Shown here piece by piece: positions 28,141 through 36,815 of a stretch of DNA of 64,000 nucleotides. The stretch is from Mycobacterium sp. HUMS_12744610 (GTDB taxonomy: Bacteria; Actinomycetota; Actinomycetes; Mycobacteriales; Mycobacteriaceae): the NCBI RefSeq assembly GCF_041206865.1, contig NZ_JBGEDP010000001.1, forward strand, positions 5,952,001-6,016,000. The letters are read 5' to 3'. The number at the start of each line of letters is the position of its first letter. Positions within the stretch are counted from its first letter, which is position 1. The notes below the pieces were generated by a model, which was given only the letters and a program-made list of their open reading frames with translations, had not been told where the DNA came from and searched no databases. Position numbers and translations under genes: made by a program.

Positions 28141-28205
28141 CCTGGCATCATGCCGTAGGCGACCGGAGCGCCCGCATGTTGAGCGGCTTGAACACATATC
28201 GCTAA

Positions 28206-28516
28206 CGTGCGCAAATACCGTTCGATGCGGCCCCGGACACCAAGCCCGTGCCGAGCGCCGCCACCGGCACGCTGCGCCACCTCGGGCCGCGGGGATTCAG
28301 CCTGACCGCGGCCGGATTCATCGACACCATGGCCGACGAGGTGGCCAAGGAGGCGACCCTGGCCGGTCGGGTGGCGGCCGTGGCGGTGCTCATCTGCTGC
28401 TCGAACACGCCGGCGACGAGTTGATGCGCCGCTCGGTCGAGTTGTGGCGGCCGTTGGTCAAAGCCGCCCAGGGGGATGCCGATGCGATGCCCGACCCGGC
28501 GCGCGCCAGCGAATAG
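28206..28516 (+). pseudogene. Unrecognised gene fragment with a frameshift
   Basis: Two adjacent plus-strand frames read as protein. The first contains TLRHLGPRGFSLTAAGFIDT and MADEVAKEATLAGRV to about 28390; the second, one base on, contains AHLLLEHAGDELMRRSVELW and RPLVKAAQGDADAMPDPARA up to TAG 28514-28516. Codon bias (C/G third positions) supports both. A single-base indel near 28390-28396 would join them into about 100 residues. No start codon with a ribosome site is seen and I do not recognise the family; it may be the 3' end of a lost gene. Confidence 0.35.
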
Positions 28517-28666
28517 CCCGGCGCTGCCGTCAGCCAGGATCGGCAGGACGGCCCCGCCGTATCGCCATGAAGTTCCATCCCGCCGGGCTTGAACCACAAC
28601 GCGTTCAGCATCGCGATCGGTGCGCCGGAGCCGGCGTTCGGTACGGACAAGTCGCTCACCTGGACT

Positions 28667-29194
28667 TCAGCGGCGGAACACGATCCATCGCATCGCACAG
28701 TACATGTAGGCCGCCTCGCAGGTCCCCGCCACCAGCCGCGACAGCTGGTACTGCACGCCGACGGCCGCCAGCAGGCTGGTGACCCCGAGGATGAACGCCA
28801 GATAGTTTACGACGACCACCGCGGCATACACCGCGATCTGCGGCCCGACGGGCGCGTGGGACCGGAAGTTGGCGCTGCGGTTGAGCGCATAGCCGAGGGC
28901 GAAGGCGCACACGTAGGCGAGCGTGACGGCGACCGGTACCGGAACGCCGAGCCCGCTGTGCAGTCCGGTGAGCAGCGAGAGATCCGCGCCGAAGCTCAGA
29001 CCGTTGATCAGGCAGTACCCGACGAACGTCGGCGCAACGATCGAGCTGAGCCCCAACGGGAGGCGCGCGACGAACGCCTCACACCCGCCGTGGAATCGCT
29101 CGACCAGGGGCAGCCGGCCGACATTCACGTCGGATTGCACGTGTGTACCGTGCCACGCCCGGGTAGCGGCCGTGTGATCAGCTGGCCAACTCAT
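28667..29194 (-). CDS. GtrA-like small membrane protein
   Basis: A 175-residue protein with four hydrophobic helices in the GtrA pattern: APTFVGYCLINGLSFGADLS, VAVTLAYVCAFALGYALNRS, QIAVYAAVVVVNYLAFILGV and a final helix ending MRWIVFRR. The LNRSANFR motif after helix 2 corresponds to the LNRRFVF-type motif of the family. GtrA proteins are thought to flip or present lipid-linked sugars; in mycobacteria some act in arabinogalactan or lipid-linked glycan assembly. About 45 soluble residues precede the first helix. ATG 29194 has no clear Shine-Dalgarno. Confidence 0.8.
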   Translation of the reverse strand: MSWPADHTAATRAWHGTHVQSDVNVGRLPLVERFHGGCEAFVARLPLGLSSIVAPTFVGYCLINGLSFGADLSLLTGLHSGLGVPVPVAVTLAYVCAFALGYALNRSANFRSHAPVGPQIAVYAAVVVVNYLAFILGVTSLLAAVGVQYQLSRLVAGTCEAAYMYCAMRWIVFRR

Positions 29195-29868
29195 CGCGAC
29201 GCGCTCGGCCCGGTGTGCCCTAGTAGCCCTCGCCGTCGTCGGCCAGGTAGCTGACTGAATACCACCGGCCGGGCGGTCGGGTGCCCGGGTCGTACTCCTC
29301 GGTCGCGGCGGCGTCCTCCAACCGGACGTCCGTGAGCGCCGGATTCTGCGCGCGGATACGGTCCTCGAGCGCAGCCAACAGCGCATCGCCGCTCAGGGTG
29401 GCATCCACCAGCGCGCGTCCCTCGTGCCTCGCCCAACTCACGCGTTACATCTTGCTCCGGCCTTCGCGGTTCAGGGCAGTCGGTCGCGAGGAACGTCAGG
29501 GGCAGCCCCAGCACCGTCAGCTCGGATTCGTCCAGTGCGAAACCCTCGCCCTCCCGGTGCTGACGAAACTTCGTCACCGCGCCGTAGCGCGCGGCCACTT
29601 GCTCGGCGGCCGCCATGTCTGCCACGCGAACCGCGATGGAGAAGACACCGTCACCGTGCTCCGCCAGGAATTCGGCCACCGCACTGCCGCGTCCCGCCTC
29701 GGTGTCCAGGGGGCTCACCAACTCCACGCCGCCCGCCCAGTCCATCGACCCGAAGCCCCAGTTCGGCCAGTTCGAGGACCCGAGTTCGGTGAAGAACGCG
29801 GCGGCCGCGTCGAGCCGATCCGGGGCGACGGCGTAGACGACGTGGTGCATCTGCGGCAATCGGCTCAT
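29191..29868 (-). CDS. VOC (glyoxalase/dioxygenase-fold) protein with run-on C-terminus
   Basis: From ATG 29868 (AAAGGGG upstream) the first ~135 residues form a vicinal-oxygen-chelate domain: MHHVVYAVAPDRLDAAAAFF, WAGGVELVSPLDTEAG, FSIAVRVADMAAAEQVAARY and the closing strand VLGLPLTFLATD. The remaining ~85 residues are Arg/Gly-rich and lie over the small gene 29220-29441 in another frame, so they look like out-of-frame read-through. A one-base shift near 29470 would end the protein at a TAA at 29445-29447 after NREGRSKM, just before the next GTG. I infer a C-terminal frameshift; function of the VOC domain is unknown. Confidence 0.65.
   Translation of the reverse strand: MSRLPQMHHVVYAVAPDRLDAAAAFFTELGSSNWPNWGFGSMDWAGGVELVSPLDTEAGRGSAVAEFLAEHGDGVFSIAVRVADMAAAEQVAARYGAVTKFRQHREGEGFALDESELTVLGLPLTFLATDCPEPRRPEQDVTRELGEARGTRAGGCHPERRCAVGCARGPYPRAESGAHGRPVGGRRRDRGVRPGHPTARPVVFSQLPGRRRRGLLGHTGPSASR
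29220..29441 (-). CDS. Small hypothetical protein
   Basis: A 73-residue acidic protein with a GTG start. Its sequence (ALLAALEDRIRAQNPALTDV, then TEEYDPGTRPPGRWYSVSYL) has normal codon bias and balanced composition, unlike the overlapping frame of the VOC gene. No family recognised. It would follow the VOC gene by a few bases if that gene ends at the TAA proposed at 29445-29447, making a two-gene operon. Confidence 0.5.
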   Translation of the reverse strand: MSWARHEGRALVDATLSGDALLAALEDRIRAQNPALTDVRLEDAAATEEYDPGTRPPGRWYSVSYLADDGEGY

Positions 29869-30124
29869 ACCGGCCCCTTTGGAGGACGTCGCACCGTCAG
29901 CGGCTTTCACCGGCGCTCACCCCGGCTATCGCACGCCGCTCAGCCTAATCGCGGGCCGGCGCGCAACGCGTGGCCGCGGGAAGCCTGCGCCAAGATGGCG
30001 GTGGCGCGACTCTGCAGGGAAACAAACCGCCGAAGCGGTTCGGCACGCGTTGCCGCGGCGTCCGCACGCTAGTGTGCATGGGTCTGCCTCAGCGAACAGG
30101 CCGATAGAAGAGTTGAGCAAATTC

Positions 30125-31156
30125 ATGACCGCAACAACCGAAGCGTCGGTGCTGGAATCCCGGGTCGGCCACTACTACCAGATGGACGGCACCTACCTGG
30201 TCGGCCGCGAAAAGGTGCGCGAGTACGCCCGCGCCGTACAGGACTACCACCCCGCGCACTGGGATGTCGCCGCCGCCGCCGACCTGGGGTATGCGGGTCT
30301 GGTGGCGCCGCTGACGTTCACCTCGGTGCCGGGCATGGCCTGTAATCGCCGCATGTTCGAGTCGGTGGTCGTCGGTTACGACACCTACATGCAGACCGAA
30401 GAGGTCTTCGAGCAGCACCGCCCGATCGTGGACGGTGACGAACTGCACGTCGACGTCGAACTGACGTCGGTGCGCCGCTTCGCCGGCCGAGACCTGATCA
30501 CCGTCACCAACACCTTCACCGACACCGCCGGCGAGCGGGTGCACACCCTGCACACCACCGTCGTCGGTGTCACCGCCGAGGACGTCGACCCGGCGGTCAA
30601 ATTGGCCGCGCCGAAGATCATGATGCATGACGTGGACCTCGTGGCGATCGGCAACTCCAGCGTCGCATACGAGAAGACGGTCCGTCCCGAAGGCGAGGTC
30701 CGGATCGCCGAGGCGGGCACTGCCCGCACGCCGGGGACGCGGTCCTTCGACGAACTCAAGGTCGGAGACGAGCTGCCGGTGCGGCATGCCCGGCTGTCCC
30801 GCGGAGACCTGGTCAACTATTCCGGCGTGGCCGGCGACGCCAACCCCATTCACTGGGACGAGGGCATCGCGAAGCTGGCCGGGCTGCCCGACGTGATCGC
30901 CCACGGGATGCTCACCATGGGCTTGGGCGCCGGCTTCGCCTCCGCGTGGTCGGGCGACCCCGGCGCGGTCACCCGCTACGCGGTCCGGCTGTCCCAGCCC
31001 GCGATCGTGTCCGCCGCCGAGGGTGCGGACATCGAATTCAGCGGCCGGATCAAGTCGCTGGACCCCGAGACCCGCTCCGGTGTGATCATCGTCGCCGCGA
31101 AGTCCGGCGGCCGAAAGATCTTCGGCCTGGCGACGTTGAACGTCCGCTTTTCCTGA
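30125..31156 (+). CDS. Fused MaoC-type (3R)-hydroxyacyl-ACP dehydratase (HadA/HadB-like)
   Basis: A 343-residue protein made of two hotdog domains, like a fusion of the FAS-II dehydratase subunits HadA and HadB. The N-terminal half has YYQMDGTYLVGREKVREYAR and DYHPAHWDVAAAADLGYAGL; the C-terminal half has the hydratase-2 motif DANPIHWDEGIAKLAGLPDV followed by IAHGMLTMGLG, with catalytic Asp and His present. Such enzymes dehydrate (3R)-hydroxyacyl thioesters in fatty or mycolic acid synthesis or hydrate enoyl-CoA in lipid breakdown. ATG 30125 follows GAAGAGTTGAG. The TAGTGT at 30070-30075 may be its -10 box. No partner genes adjoin it. Confidence 0.85.
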   Translation: MTATTEASVLESRVGHYYQMDGTYLVGREKVREYARAVQDYHPAHWDVAAAADLGYAGLVAPLTFTSVPGMACNRRMFESVVVGYDTYMQTEEVFEQHRPIVDGDELHVDVELTSVRRFAGRDLITVTNTFTDTAGERVHTLHTTVVGVTAEDVDPAVKLAAPKIMMHDVDLVAIGNSSVAYEKTVRPEGEVRIAEAGTARTPGTRSFDELKVGDELPVRHARLSRGDLVNYSGVAGDANPIHWDEGIAKLAGLPDVIAHGMLTMGLGAGFASAWSGDPGAVTRYAVRLSQPAIVSAAEGADIEFSGRIKSLDPETRSGVIIVAAKSGGRKIFGLATLNVRFS

Positions 31157-31303
31157 ATCGGCCATGCGCTGGTGACAGCCGCCCGGCGCGCTCGCCGTGC
31201 GCGGGTCACGACCGTAAGCCCGTGCCTGCTTGCCCTCCTTCCCCCTGACACGGGCGCGTCGGGCGCCTACCGTCGGAGTGACGAGCGCACGCTAACTGAA
31301 GGG

Positions 31304-31625
31304 ATGGTGGCCCTGCTCGCGATTACCGATCCAGCCGCCGAGGCGATCAGCGCGTTGACCAAACCAGCAAGGCAAGCAGGAGTCCGCGGGACTGCGCTTC
31401 GCGGTGCAGGAGCACCCGGAGGGCGCTCGGCTCACGTTGTCCGTGACCGACCGGCCCGAGGCCGGTGACCAGGTCCTCGGCACCCAGAACGGTGCCAAAG
31501 TTTTTCTGGGACCGCAGGCCACCGCGTTCCGCGACGCCAAGGTCCTCGACGTCCAGCAGGACGCCCAGGGCCAGCTGAGCTTCGCGGTCACACCGCAGTC
31601 GGACAATCAGGCGCCTACGGTCTGA
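31304..31625 (+). pseudogene. HesB/IscA-fold protein, frameshifted
   Basis: The start MVALLAITDPAAEAISALTK (from 31304) resembles mycobacterial HesB/IscA-like proteins. The frame is then lost, and the frame one base off continues SAGLRFAVQEHPEGARLTLS, then LGTQNGAKVFLGPQATAFRD up to TGA 31623-31625. One extra A near 31366-31370 explains the break. The cysteines that bind Fe-S in true A-type carriers are absent, as in several mycobacterial family members, so an Fe-S role is doubtful even before the frameshift. If repaired it would be about 106 residues. Confidence 0.6.
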
Positions 31626-31799
31626 GACCGGTCGGAACGGTCCTGGTGCCGGCGACGGTGTTGCCGATTCGCATCGAACGACGCCGCGCCATACAGGCGG
31701 CCGCCAGCCGTAGACACTAAGGTCCTTGGGCGTAGCACATATTCACGAGTCCGACCGAATAGCTTGAAGCCATGTTGGATCAGAACCAAAAGGCGTTGG

Positions 31800-32125
31800 C
31801 GAAAGTCGTACTGTTTTTGCAGCGTATGTGCGGAGTCACCAAGCTCGGGCGGTTCGACGACGACCACGAGCACCTCGACGCTGGCGAACCGGATTGTGCG
31901 CGGCGTGAACCGCGGTGTCGCGGCGTACGTCTTGATCCCCGGTGCGAGGTCGGCGTGGTCGATAGCGGGGATTCCAGCCGCCGCGCTGGGTTCCACCCCC
32001 ACGACCATGTACGCGACGCCGCCGAAGTTGAGCCGAGCGTCTTCGACGGAGCGGTTTGCGAAGCCGGATTCCCACGGCAGTGGCGAGAGCGACATGCAGT
32101 CTCGACACCTGACCACGCCCACCAA
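31800..32125 (-). pseudogene. Fragment of an AlbA_2 (Schlafen-type) DNA-binding domain protein
   Basis: The minus-strand frame reads CMSLSPLPWESGFANRSVED, FGGVAYMVVGVEPSAAAGIP, FTPRTIRFASVEVLVVVVEP and then HTLQKQYD. This resembles the AlbA_2 putative DNA-binding domain found in actinobacterial ATP-binding and helicase-like proteins, often on mobile islands. Both the N-terminus and the long C-terminal part are missing; after about 31800 the frame drifts into unrelated sequence. I take it as a remnant, not a gene. Confidence 0.5.
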
Positions 32126-32210
32126 GGTGGGAACTTCTCGCGGCTAATTCCCCTGATATCGCGGTGTTTCGGAGGTCGGAGACGGCAGTGCTGGGCCCGG
32201 CTGTCCGCGG

Positions 32211-32598
32211 TCACGTGCGGACGGTCTTGAGCTCCGTCGTCGCGGGTTCGCTCCACACCTCGTAGCGCCATCCACGCCGGTCGACAAGCGTCCTCGTCCA
32301 GTCGAGAGTGAACCTGACTTTGGTTTGTCGAGTTGAGAGCTCGGCTTCACATCAACGACCACTGGTCCCTCGTCTGTCAGCAGCAGGTAGTCGGCTACGT
32401 GCTTGCGCACACGCTTGTCGATGGCGGCGCGAATCAGGGGCCCCGGGATCGAACAGTTGCGCCAGCTTGAACGACAGGTCGACCGAGTGACACGCCTCCT
32501 TCGGGACGACGATGTCAGGATCGAGTCGCCGATCTTGGCGGCGAAAAACACCGCGGGACTGCGGGACTCGAGCAACCCGCTCAGCGCGACATGTGGAC
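32211..32598 (-). pseudogene. TnsA-like transposase endonuclease remnant
   Basis: Minus-strand frames carry RVRKHVADYLLLTDEGPVVV, then DVKPSSQLDKPK, and after a one-base shift near 32318 FTLDWTRTLVDRRGWRYEVW up to a TGA at 32211-32213. The H-x-x-D-Y/F-L...V-x-V-K-P...GWRYEVWS pattern is that of TnsA-like heteromeric transposase endonuclease subunits (restriction-endonuclease fold; the Asp-x-Lys of VDVKP is catalytic). Upstream, SLxLAQLFDP-like residues are spread over two other frames, so at least two indels are present. It starts right behind the eccC2 stop. It marks a past Tn7-like or related element at this edge of the ESX segment. Confidence 0.6.
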
Positions 32599-35500
32599 TC
32601 ACTGGGGCGGGATCGCCGTCGACGGCATCCCGACCAGGACGCCCTCGACGTCCCCGTCGGCGCTGAGCAGCAGCCCCCGTCCGGGTGGCAGCGCCTGGGC
32701 GCGAACGACGCGGTTGATCCTGTTCTGCGGGTCGTTGTCCATGTAGAGCTGCGACACCTTGGCCGAGTTCTGGAACCGCATCCACGGATCCATCTGCAGC
32801 GTCGCCCAGTTCGAGCTGTTACGCGTGGTGAACACATGCAAACCGATCTGGCGGGCCCGTTCGATCAGCTTCCACAGCGCCGCCCCCACCGGCGGTTTGG
32901 GCGGGTAGCTCTGATCCGGCCGCAGATCCTGCACGTCGTCGATGAGCACGAAGTGCCGTGGACCCTCCCACGGCTTGAGGGCCCGTAATTCCTCCTGGCT
33001 CAAACCTTTCGGTGGTAGCCGGGGCAACAACACCTGCTGGGCGAGCTCGGTGATCACCTCGTCGATCTCGTCCTGGTCGTAGGCGTATGCGCGCACATAC
33101 CCCGGGCCGTTCAAATCCCGCAGACCGTGCGGGGCCGTCTTGGGGTCGATGAGCGTCAGTTGGGCCTCGTCGGGGCTGAACCGGCTCATGATCGCCTCAC
33201 CGATGGCCACCAGCGACAACGTCTTTCCGCAGCCCTGCCTGCCCAGAATCATCAGGCCGGGGCTTTCCCGCAGCTTCAGCGGGACCGGGCCCAACTCGTG
33301 GCGCTCGCCGATGGCGAAGGCGATCGAGAGGTCGTCACCGCTCGGGTGTGCTGCCTCGTAGTCGAGGATTGCCCTGAGCTCGACCCGTTGCGGCAGCCGT
33401 TGCAGCGTCGCATGCTTGGTCACTCCGGCGACCTCGGCGATGCGGCCGCCGACCTCGGTGATCCCCACCAGCGTGCCGGTGGCGGGATCCGCGAGGGCCG
33501 GCACGCCGACGCGCAGCTCGTGCAGGCTGTCGGTCAGACCGAAGCCGGGCCGATTCACTGTCCGCCGCGCCGCTTCCCGCGACTCGATCGACGAGTGCCC
33601 CATCTGGCTCTCGCTGGGGTCAGCCAACCTCAACTGGATTCGGGCCGTGGCATTTTGCAGCAGGCTCTGGCGCTGCCCGTGGATCCAGCCGCCGGCGCTG
33701 CAGATCACGTGCACCCCGTATTCCGGGCCGCGGCTGCTCAGCGAGATGATCCGGTCACCCAACAGGGTGTCCTTCGAATACAGGTCGTCGTAGTCGTCGA
33801 GGACCACGAACACGTCGCCGAACGGGTCGGTGGGATCGGTGCCGCCCAGGCCGTCGCTGCCGGGACCGAACCGGCGCTCGCGGAAGCCGTCGAGGTCGAT
33901 CTTGAGGTGGCGGAACGAGTTCTCACGCGCGTCGATCAGCGCGTCCATGCTGCTCAGGATGCGTTCGATGCCCTCGTTGTCCTTCGGCGACACGATGTCG
34001 GTGACGTGGGGCAGCGACGCCACCTGCGCCATGGTGGCCCCGCCGATGCAGAAGAACGTCACCCGTGCCGGGCTGTACATCGTTGCGGCCGAACACATCA
34101 GCGTCATCAAGGTGGTGGTCTTGCCGCGCTGCTTGGCGCCGACCACGACGATGTTGCTGCGCAGCGCGTCGACCGCGTACACGACCTGGCGGGATTCCTC
34201 CGGAATGTCCATCACGCCCACCGGGAACATCAGACCGGTGTTGCGGCCGTAGTCGATGTGCCAGGGCTTGCCCCGGTATCCCGCCACCAGCACGTCGACG
34301 GGCTCGGGGTCTTCCAGCGGTTCCAGCCACGGCCGCCGCGGCGCCCGGTGCGGCACGGCGTGCAGCGACTCGCGCAACACGTCCACGATCTTCTTCCTCT
34401 TGAAACCGTCTTCGTGGTAGAGGAATTCGTCGGGCTCCGCATCCACGGCCGCGGCGGCTTCCAGTGCCGACGCGTCGGCCGAGTCCAGCGGCTGGTACTG
34501 CCAGTTGTACAGCCGCGGCTTGGTCAGGGTCATGTCGACCGTCGTGGCCACCTGCGCCGTCTTGGGCACCACGAACGGTGCCGACAGGTAGAAGCAGCGG
34601 AACGGTTCCAGATCCCGTGGTCCCACCTTCAGCAGCGCGAAACCGTTCTCCTTCGACGGCAGGTGGTAGGCGGCGTCCGAGCCGATCACCTCGCGGCTGT
34701 CGTCGCCGGACTCGGCGCGGAGTGCGATGCGGAACGCGATGTTGGACTTGACCTTCTGCAGCGACGACAGGTCGAGCCGCTGACCGCCCAGCATGAAGAA
34801 GACGTTGGCGCCGCGGCCCTCCTGCCCGATGTGGATGATGAGGTTGATCCACTTTTCGTGGTTGGCGAACAACTCCAGGTATTCGTCGACGATGACCAGT
34901 AAGACCGGCACCGGGGGCAGGTCGCGTCCGGCGAGCCGGATCTCTTCGTAGTCGTTGGCGTCGCGTGCGCCCACCGACGTGAACAGCTCGTAACGCTGCT
35001 TGATCTCGCCGTCGATGACGCGGCGCATCCGTTCGGCCAGGTGGCGCTCGTCCTTGCCGAGGTTGGACAGCGCGGCCACCACATGCGGGATGCCCAGGAT
35101 GTCTTGAGCCGCCGACTCGAACTTCATGTCGACGAAGATGACGTTGAACGCCTCCGGCGAGTGCGTCAGCGCGATCCCGTAAACAAGCGACAAGAAGAAC
35201 TCCGACTTGCCCGAGCCGCTGGTTCCGATTACCACGGAGTGAAAACCGAAGCCGCCGAAGTCTTTCGCCCGCAGGATGATGTTCTGCAGCTCGCCGTTGG
35301 GTTTGGCGCCGACGGGGATCTCGCACCACCGCTCGTCGCCGCGGCCGCGCCGCTCCGCCCACAACCGGTCGACGTCCAGCTCCCGGGGGTCAACGATGCT
35401 CAGCGCCCGCAGCAGTTCTGCGGCTCCGCTGGTCGAGTCGGCAGCGTCGCTGCGGCTGGTCGGCGACCACCGCGCCATCGCGCGCGCATAGCGGTACGCC

Positions 35501-36813
35501 CGGTGAAGCGACAACTGGTCGGCATGCGCGAAAAACTTCCCACGCAGCCGAAGTAGCGGCGCCGGGCAGTCGTCGTCGTCAGGGTCCGATCCGTTCGTAA
35601 CGGCCTTCCGCTGCTTGTTTACCGAAACCTTTGGTGCGCTGTGGCGCTCGCGCATCTCGAAGACCTGGTCGTCGGCGAAGCCCACGCCGGCGCCCACCCG
35701 GGAGGCGATGCGCAGCACGGAGATGCCGGCCTTGCCGACCTGGCCGACCACGCTCTCCCACGCGTCGGGGCTGCCGGTGTTGTCGTCGACGATCACCAGG
35801 TGCGGGCCCAAATCTGCCGCGTCGGCCCCCTGACCGGTTTCCAGTGCCGAGCCCATCGCGGTCGGGCTCGCCACCACCGGCGGCGTCCAGGCGCCCCGCT
35901 TGCCCTTCATGTGCAGCTCGGCGCCCAGGGCCGCTTCCAGTTCCTCCGGCGTGGCGAAAATCAGGCGTCGCCAACCACATGCGTCGAACAGCTCATCATG
36001 CAGGTTGTGCGGCAGCCACACCATCCACGACCACACCTCCGGATTGCGGGTCACCACCATCAATTTCATGTCGTGGGGATTGTGGAACACCGCCAGCGAA
36101 CACAACACCGAGCGAAGCAGCGACCGCAGCCGGTCCAGATCCTCGCCCACGAAGCTGAATCCCGGCGCCGACCGCAGGTTCACCACCTTGGCGATGTCGC
36201 GAATCTTGCGCTGCTCCAAGATGAAGTCGCGCAGAGCCTGGCCGGTCACGGGTTCGAGCTCCTCGTCGGAGGAGATGTCGGGCCAGGTCACCGACAGCAC
36301 CGAGTCCGGCGCGTGCTGCACCCCGGTGCCCAGCCGCACCTCCAGGAAGTCGGCATCCCCGCGGCCGCGCTCCCACATCCGCGGGCCACCGATGATCGCC
36401 CCGAGCCCCTGCGGGTCGGAATGCAGAGCATGCTGCCATTCGCGTTGGGCGCACACCGCGTTCTGGATCTCGTCCCGGTTGACGTCGAGGTCACGCAGGT
36501 AGCGGCGGCGCCCGCGTTCCATTTCGCCCCAGGTGATCTTGCGGGCACGCCCGAACCGCCCGGAGAAGGCCAGCATGCTGAAGGCGCCGATGCCCATCAG
36601 CGGAAAGAAGCCGGTGGTCAAACTGCGCACACCAGAGACATAGAGCATCACCACCGTGCCGATGAGCGCCACGATCAGCGCCGGCACGCCGATCATCACC
36701 CAGATGTTGCGCGGCTCGCGTTCCGGAAGCGCGATCGGCGCGCTGGGCGCCACCCGTACCGGTATGGGCGGATCGATCTTGACACGGTTGATGGCAAATG
36801 CCCTCTTCGACAT
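32599..36813 (-). CDS. eccC2: Type VII secretion ATPase EccC (ESX-2 type)
   Basis: A 1404-residue FtsK/SpoIIIE-type ATPase, the motor of an ESX secretion machine, in one polypeptide. Two N-terminal membrane helices (IWVMIGVPALIVALIGTVVM and TTGFFPLMGIGAFSMLAF) are followed by three ATPase domains with Walker A GTSGSGKSE (~residue 526), GAKQRGKTT (~889) and GRQGCGKTL (~1187). Walker B-like VLLVIVDEYLEL and VFVVLDDYDDL are seen. The start MSKRAFAIN and the single-chain form match M. tuberculosis EccC2 (Rv3894c) better than the split EccCa1/Cb1. ATG 36813 is two bases from the eccB2 stop. Downstream, where PE/PPE and esx genes should follow, only a transposase remnant is found. Confidence 0.93.
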   Translation of the reverse strand: MSKRAFAINRVKIDPPIPVRVAPSAPIALPEREPRNIWVMIGVPALIVALIGTVVMLYVSGVRSLTTGFFPLMGIGAFSMLAFSGRFGRARKITWGEMERGRRRYLRDLDVNRDEIQNAVCAQREWQHALHSDPQGLGAIIGGPRMWERGRGDADFLEVRLGTGVQHAPDSVLSVTWPDISSDEELEPVTGQALRDFILEQRKIRDIAKVVNLRSAPGFSFVGEDLDRLRSLLRSVLCSLAVFHNPHDMKLMVVTRNPEVWSWMVWLPHNLHDELFDACGWRRLIFATPEELEAALGAELHMKGKRGAWTPPVVASPTAMGSALETGQGADAADLGPHLVIVDDNTGSPDAWESVVGQVGKAGISVLRIASRVGAGVGFADDQVFEMRERHSAPKVSVNKQRKAVTNGSDPDDDDCPAPLLRLRGKFFAHADQLSLHRAYRYARAMARWSPTSRSDAADSTSGAAELLRALSIVDPRELDVDRLWAERRGRGDERWCEIPVGAKPNGELQNIILRAKDFGGFGFHSVVIGTSGSGKSEFFLSLVYGIALTHSPEAFNVIFVDMKFESAAQDILGIPHVVAALSNLGKDERHLAERMRRVIDGEIKQRYELFTSVGARDANDYEEIRLAGRDLPPVPVLLVIVDEYLELFANHEKWINLIIHIGQEGRGANVFFMLGGQRLDLSSLQKVKSNIAFRIALRAESGDDSREVIGSDAAYHLPSKENGFALLKVGPRDLEPFRCFYLSAPFVVPKTAQVATTVDMTLTKPRLYNWQYQPLDSADASALEAAAAVDAEPDEFLYHEDGFKRKKIVDVLRESLHAVPHRAPRRPWLEPLEDPEPVDVLVAGYRGKPWHIDYGRNTGLMFPVGVMDIPEESRQVVYAVDALRSNIVVVGAKQRGKTTTLMTLMCSAATMYSPARVTFFCIGGATMAQVASLPHVTDIVSPKDNEGIERILSSMDALIDARENSFRHLKIDLDGFRERRFGPGSDGLGGTDPTDPFGDVFVVLDDYDDLYSKDTLLGDRIISLSSRGPEYGVHVICSAGGWIHGQRQSLLQNATARIQLRLADPSESQMGHSSIESREAARRTVNRPGFGLTDSLHELRVGVPALADPATGTLVGITEVGGRIAEVAGVTKHATLQRLPQRVELRAILDYEAAHPSGDDLSIAFAIGERHELGPVPLKLRESPGLMILGRQGCGKTLSLVAIGEAIMSRFSPDEAQLTLIDPKTAPHGLRDLNGPGYVRAYAYDQDEIDEVITELAQQVLLPRLPPKGLSQEELRALKPWEGPRHFVLIDDVQDLRPDQSYPPKPPVGAALWKLIERARQIGLHVFTTRNSSNWATLQMDPWMRFQNSAKVSQLYMDNDPQNRINRVVRAQALPPGRGLLLSADGDVEGVLVGMPSTAIPPQ

Positions 36814-36815
36814 CG

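Noticed and set aside
33127..34902. 591-codon plus-strand frame inside eccC2
   Set aside because: Antisense to the ATPase domains of EccC2; composition typical of shadow frames.
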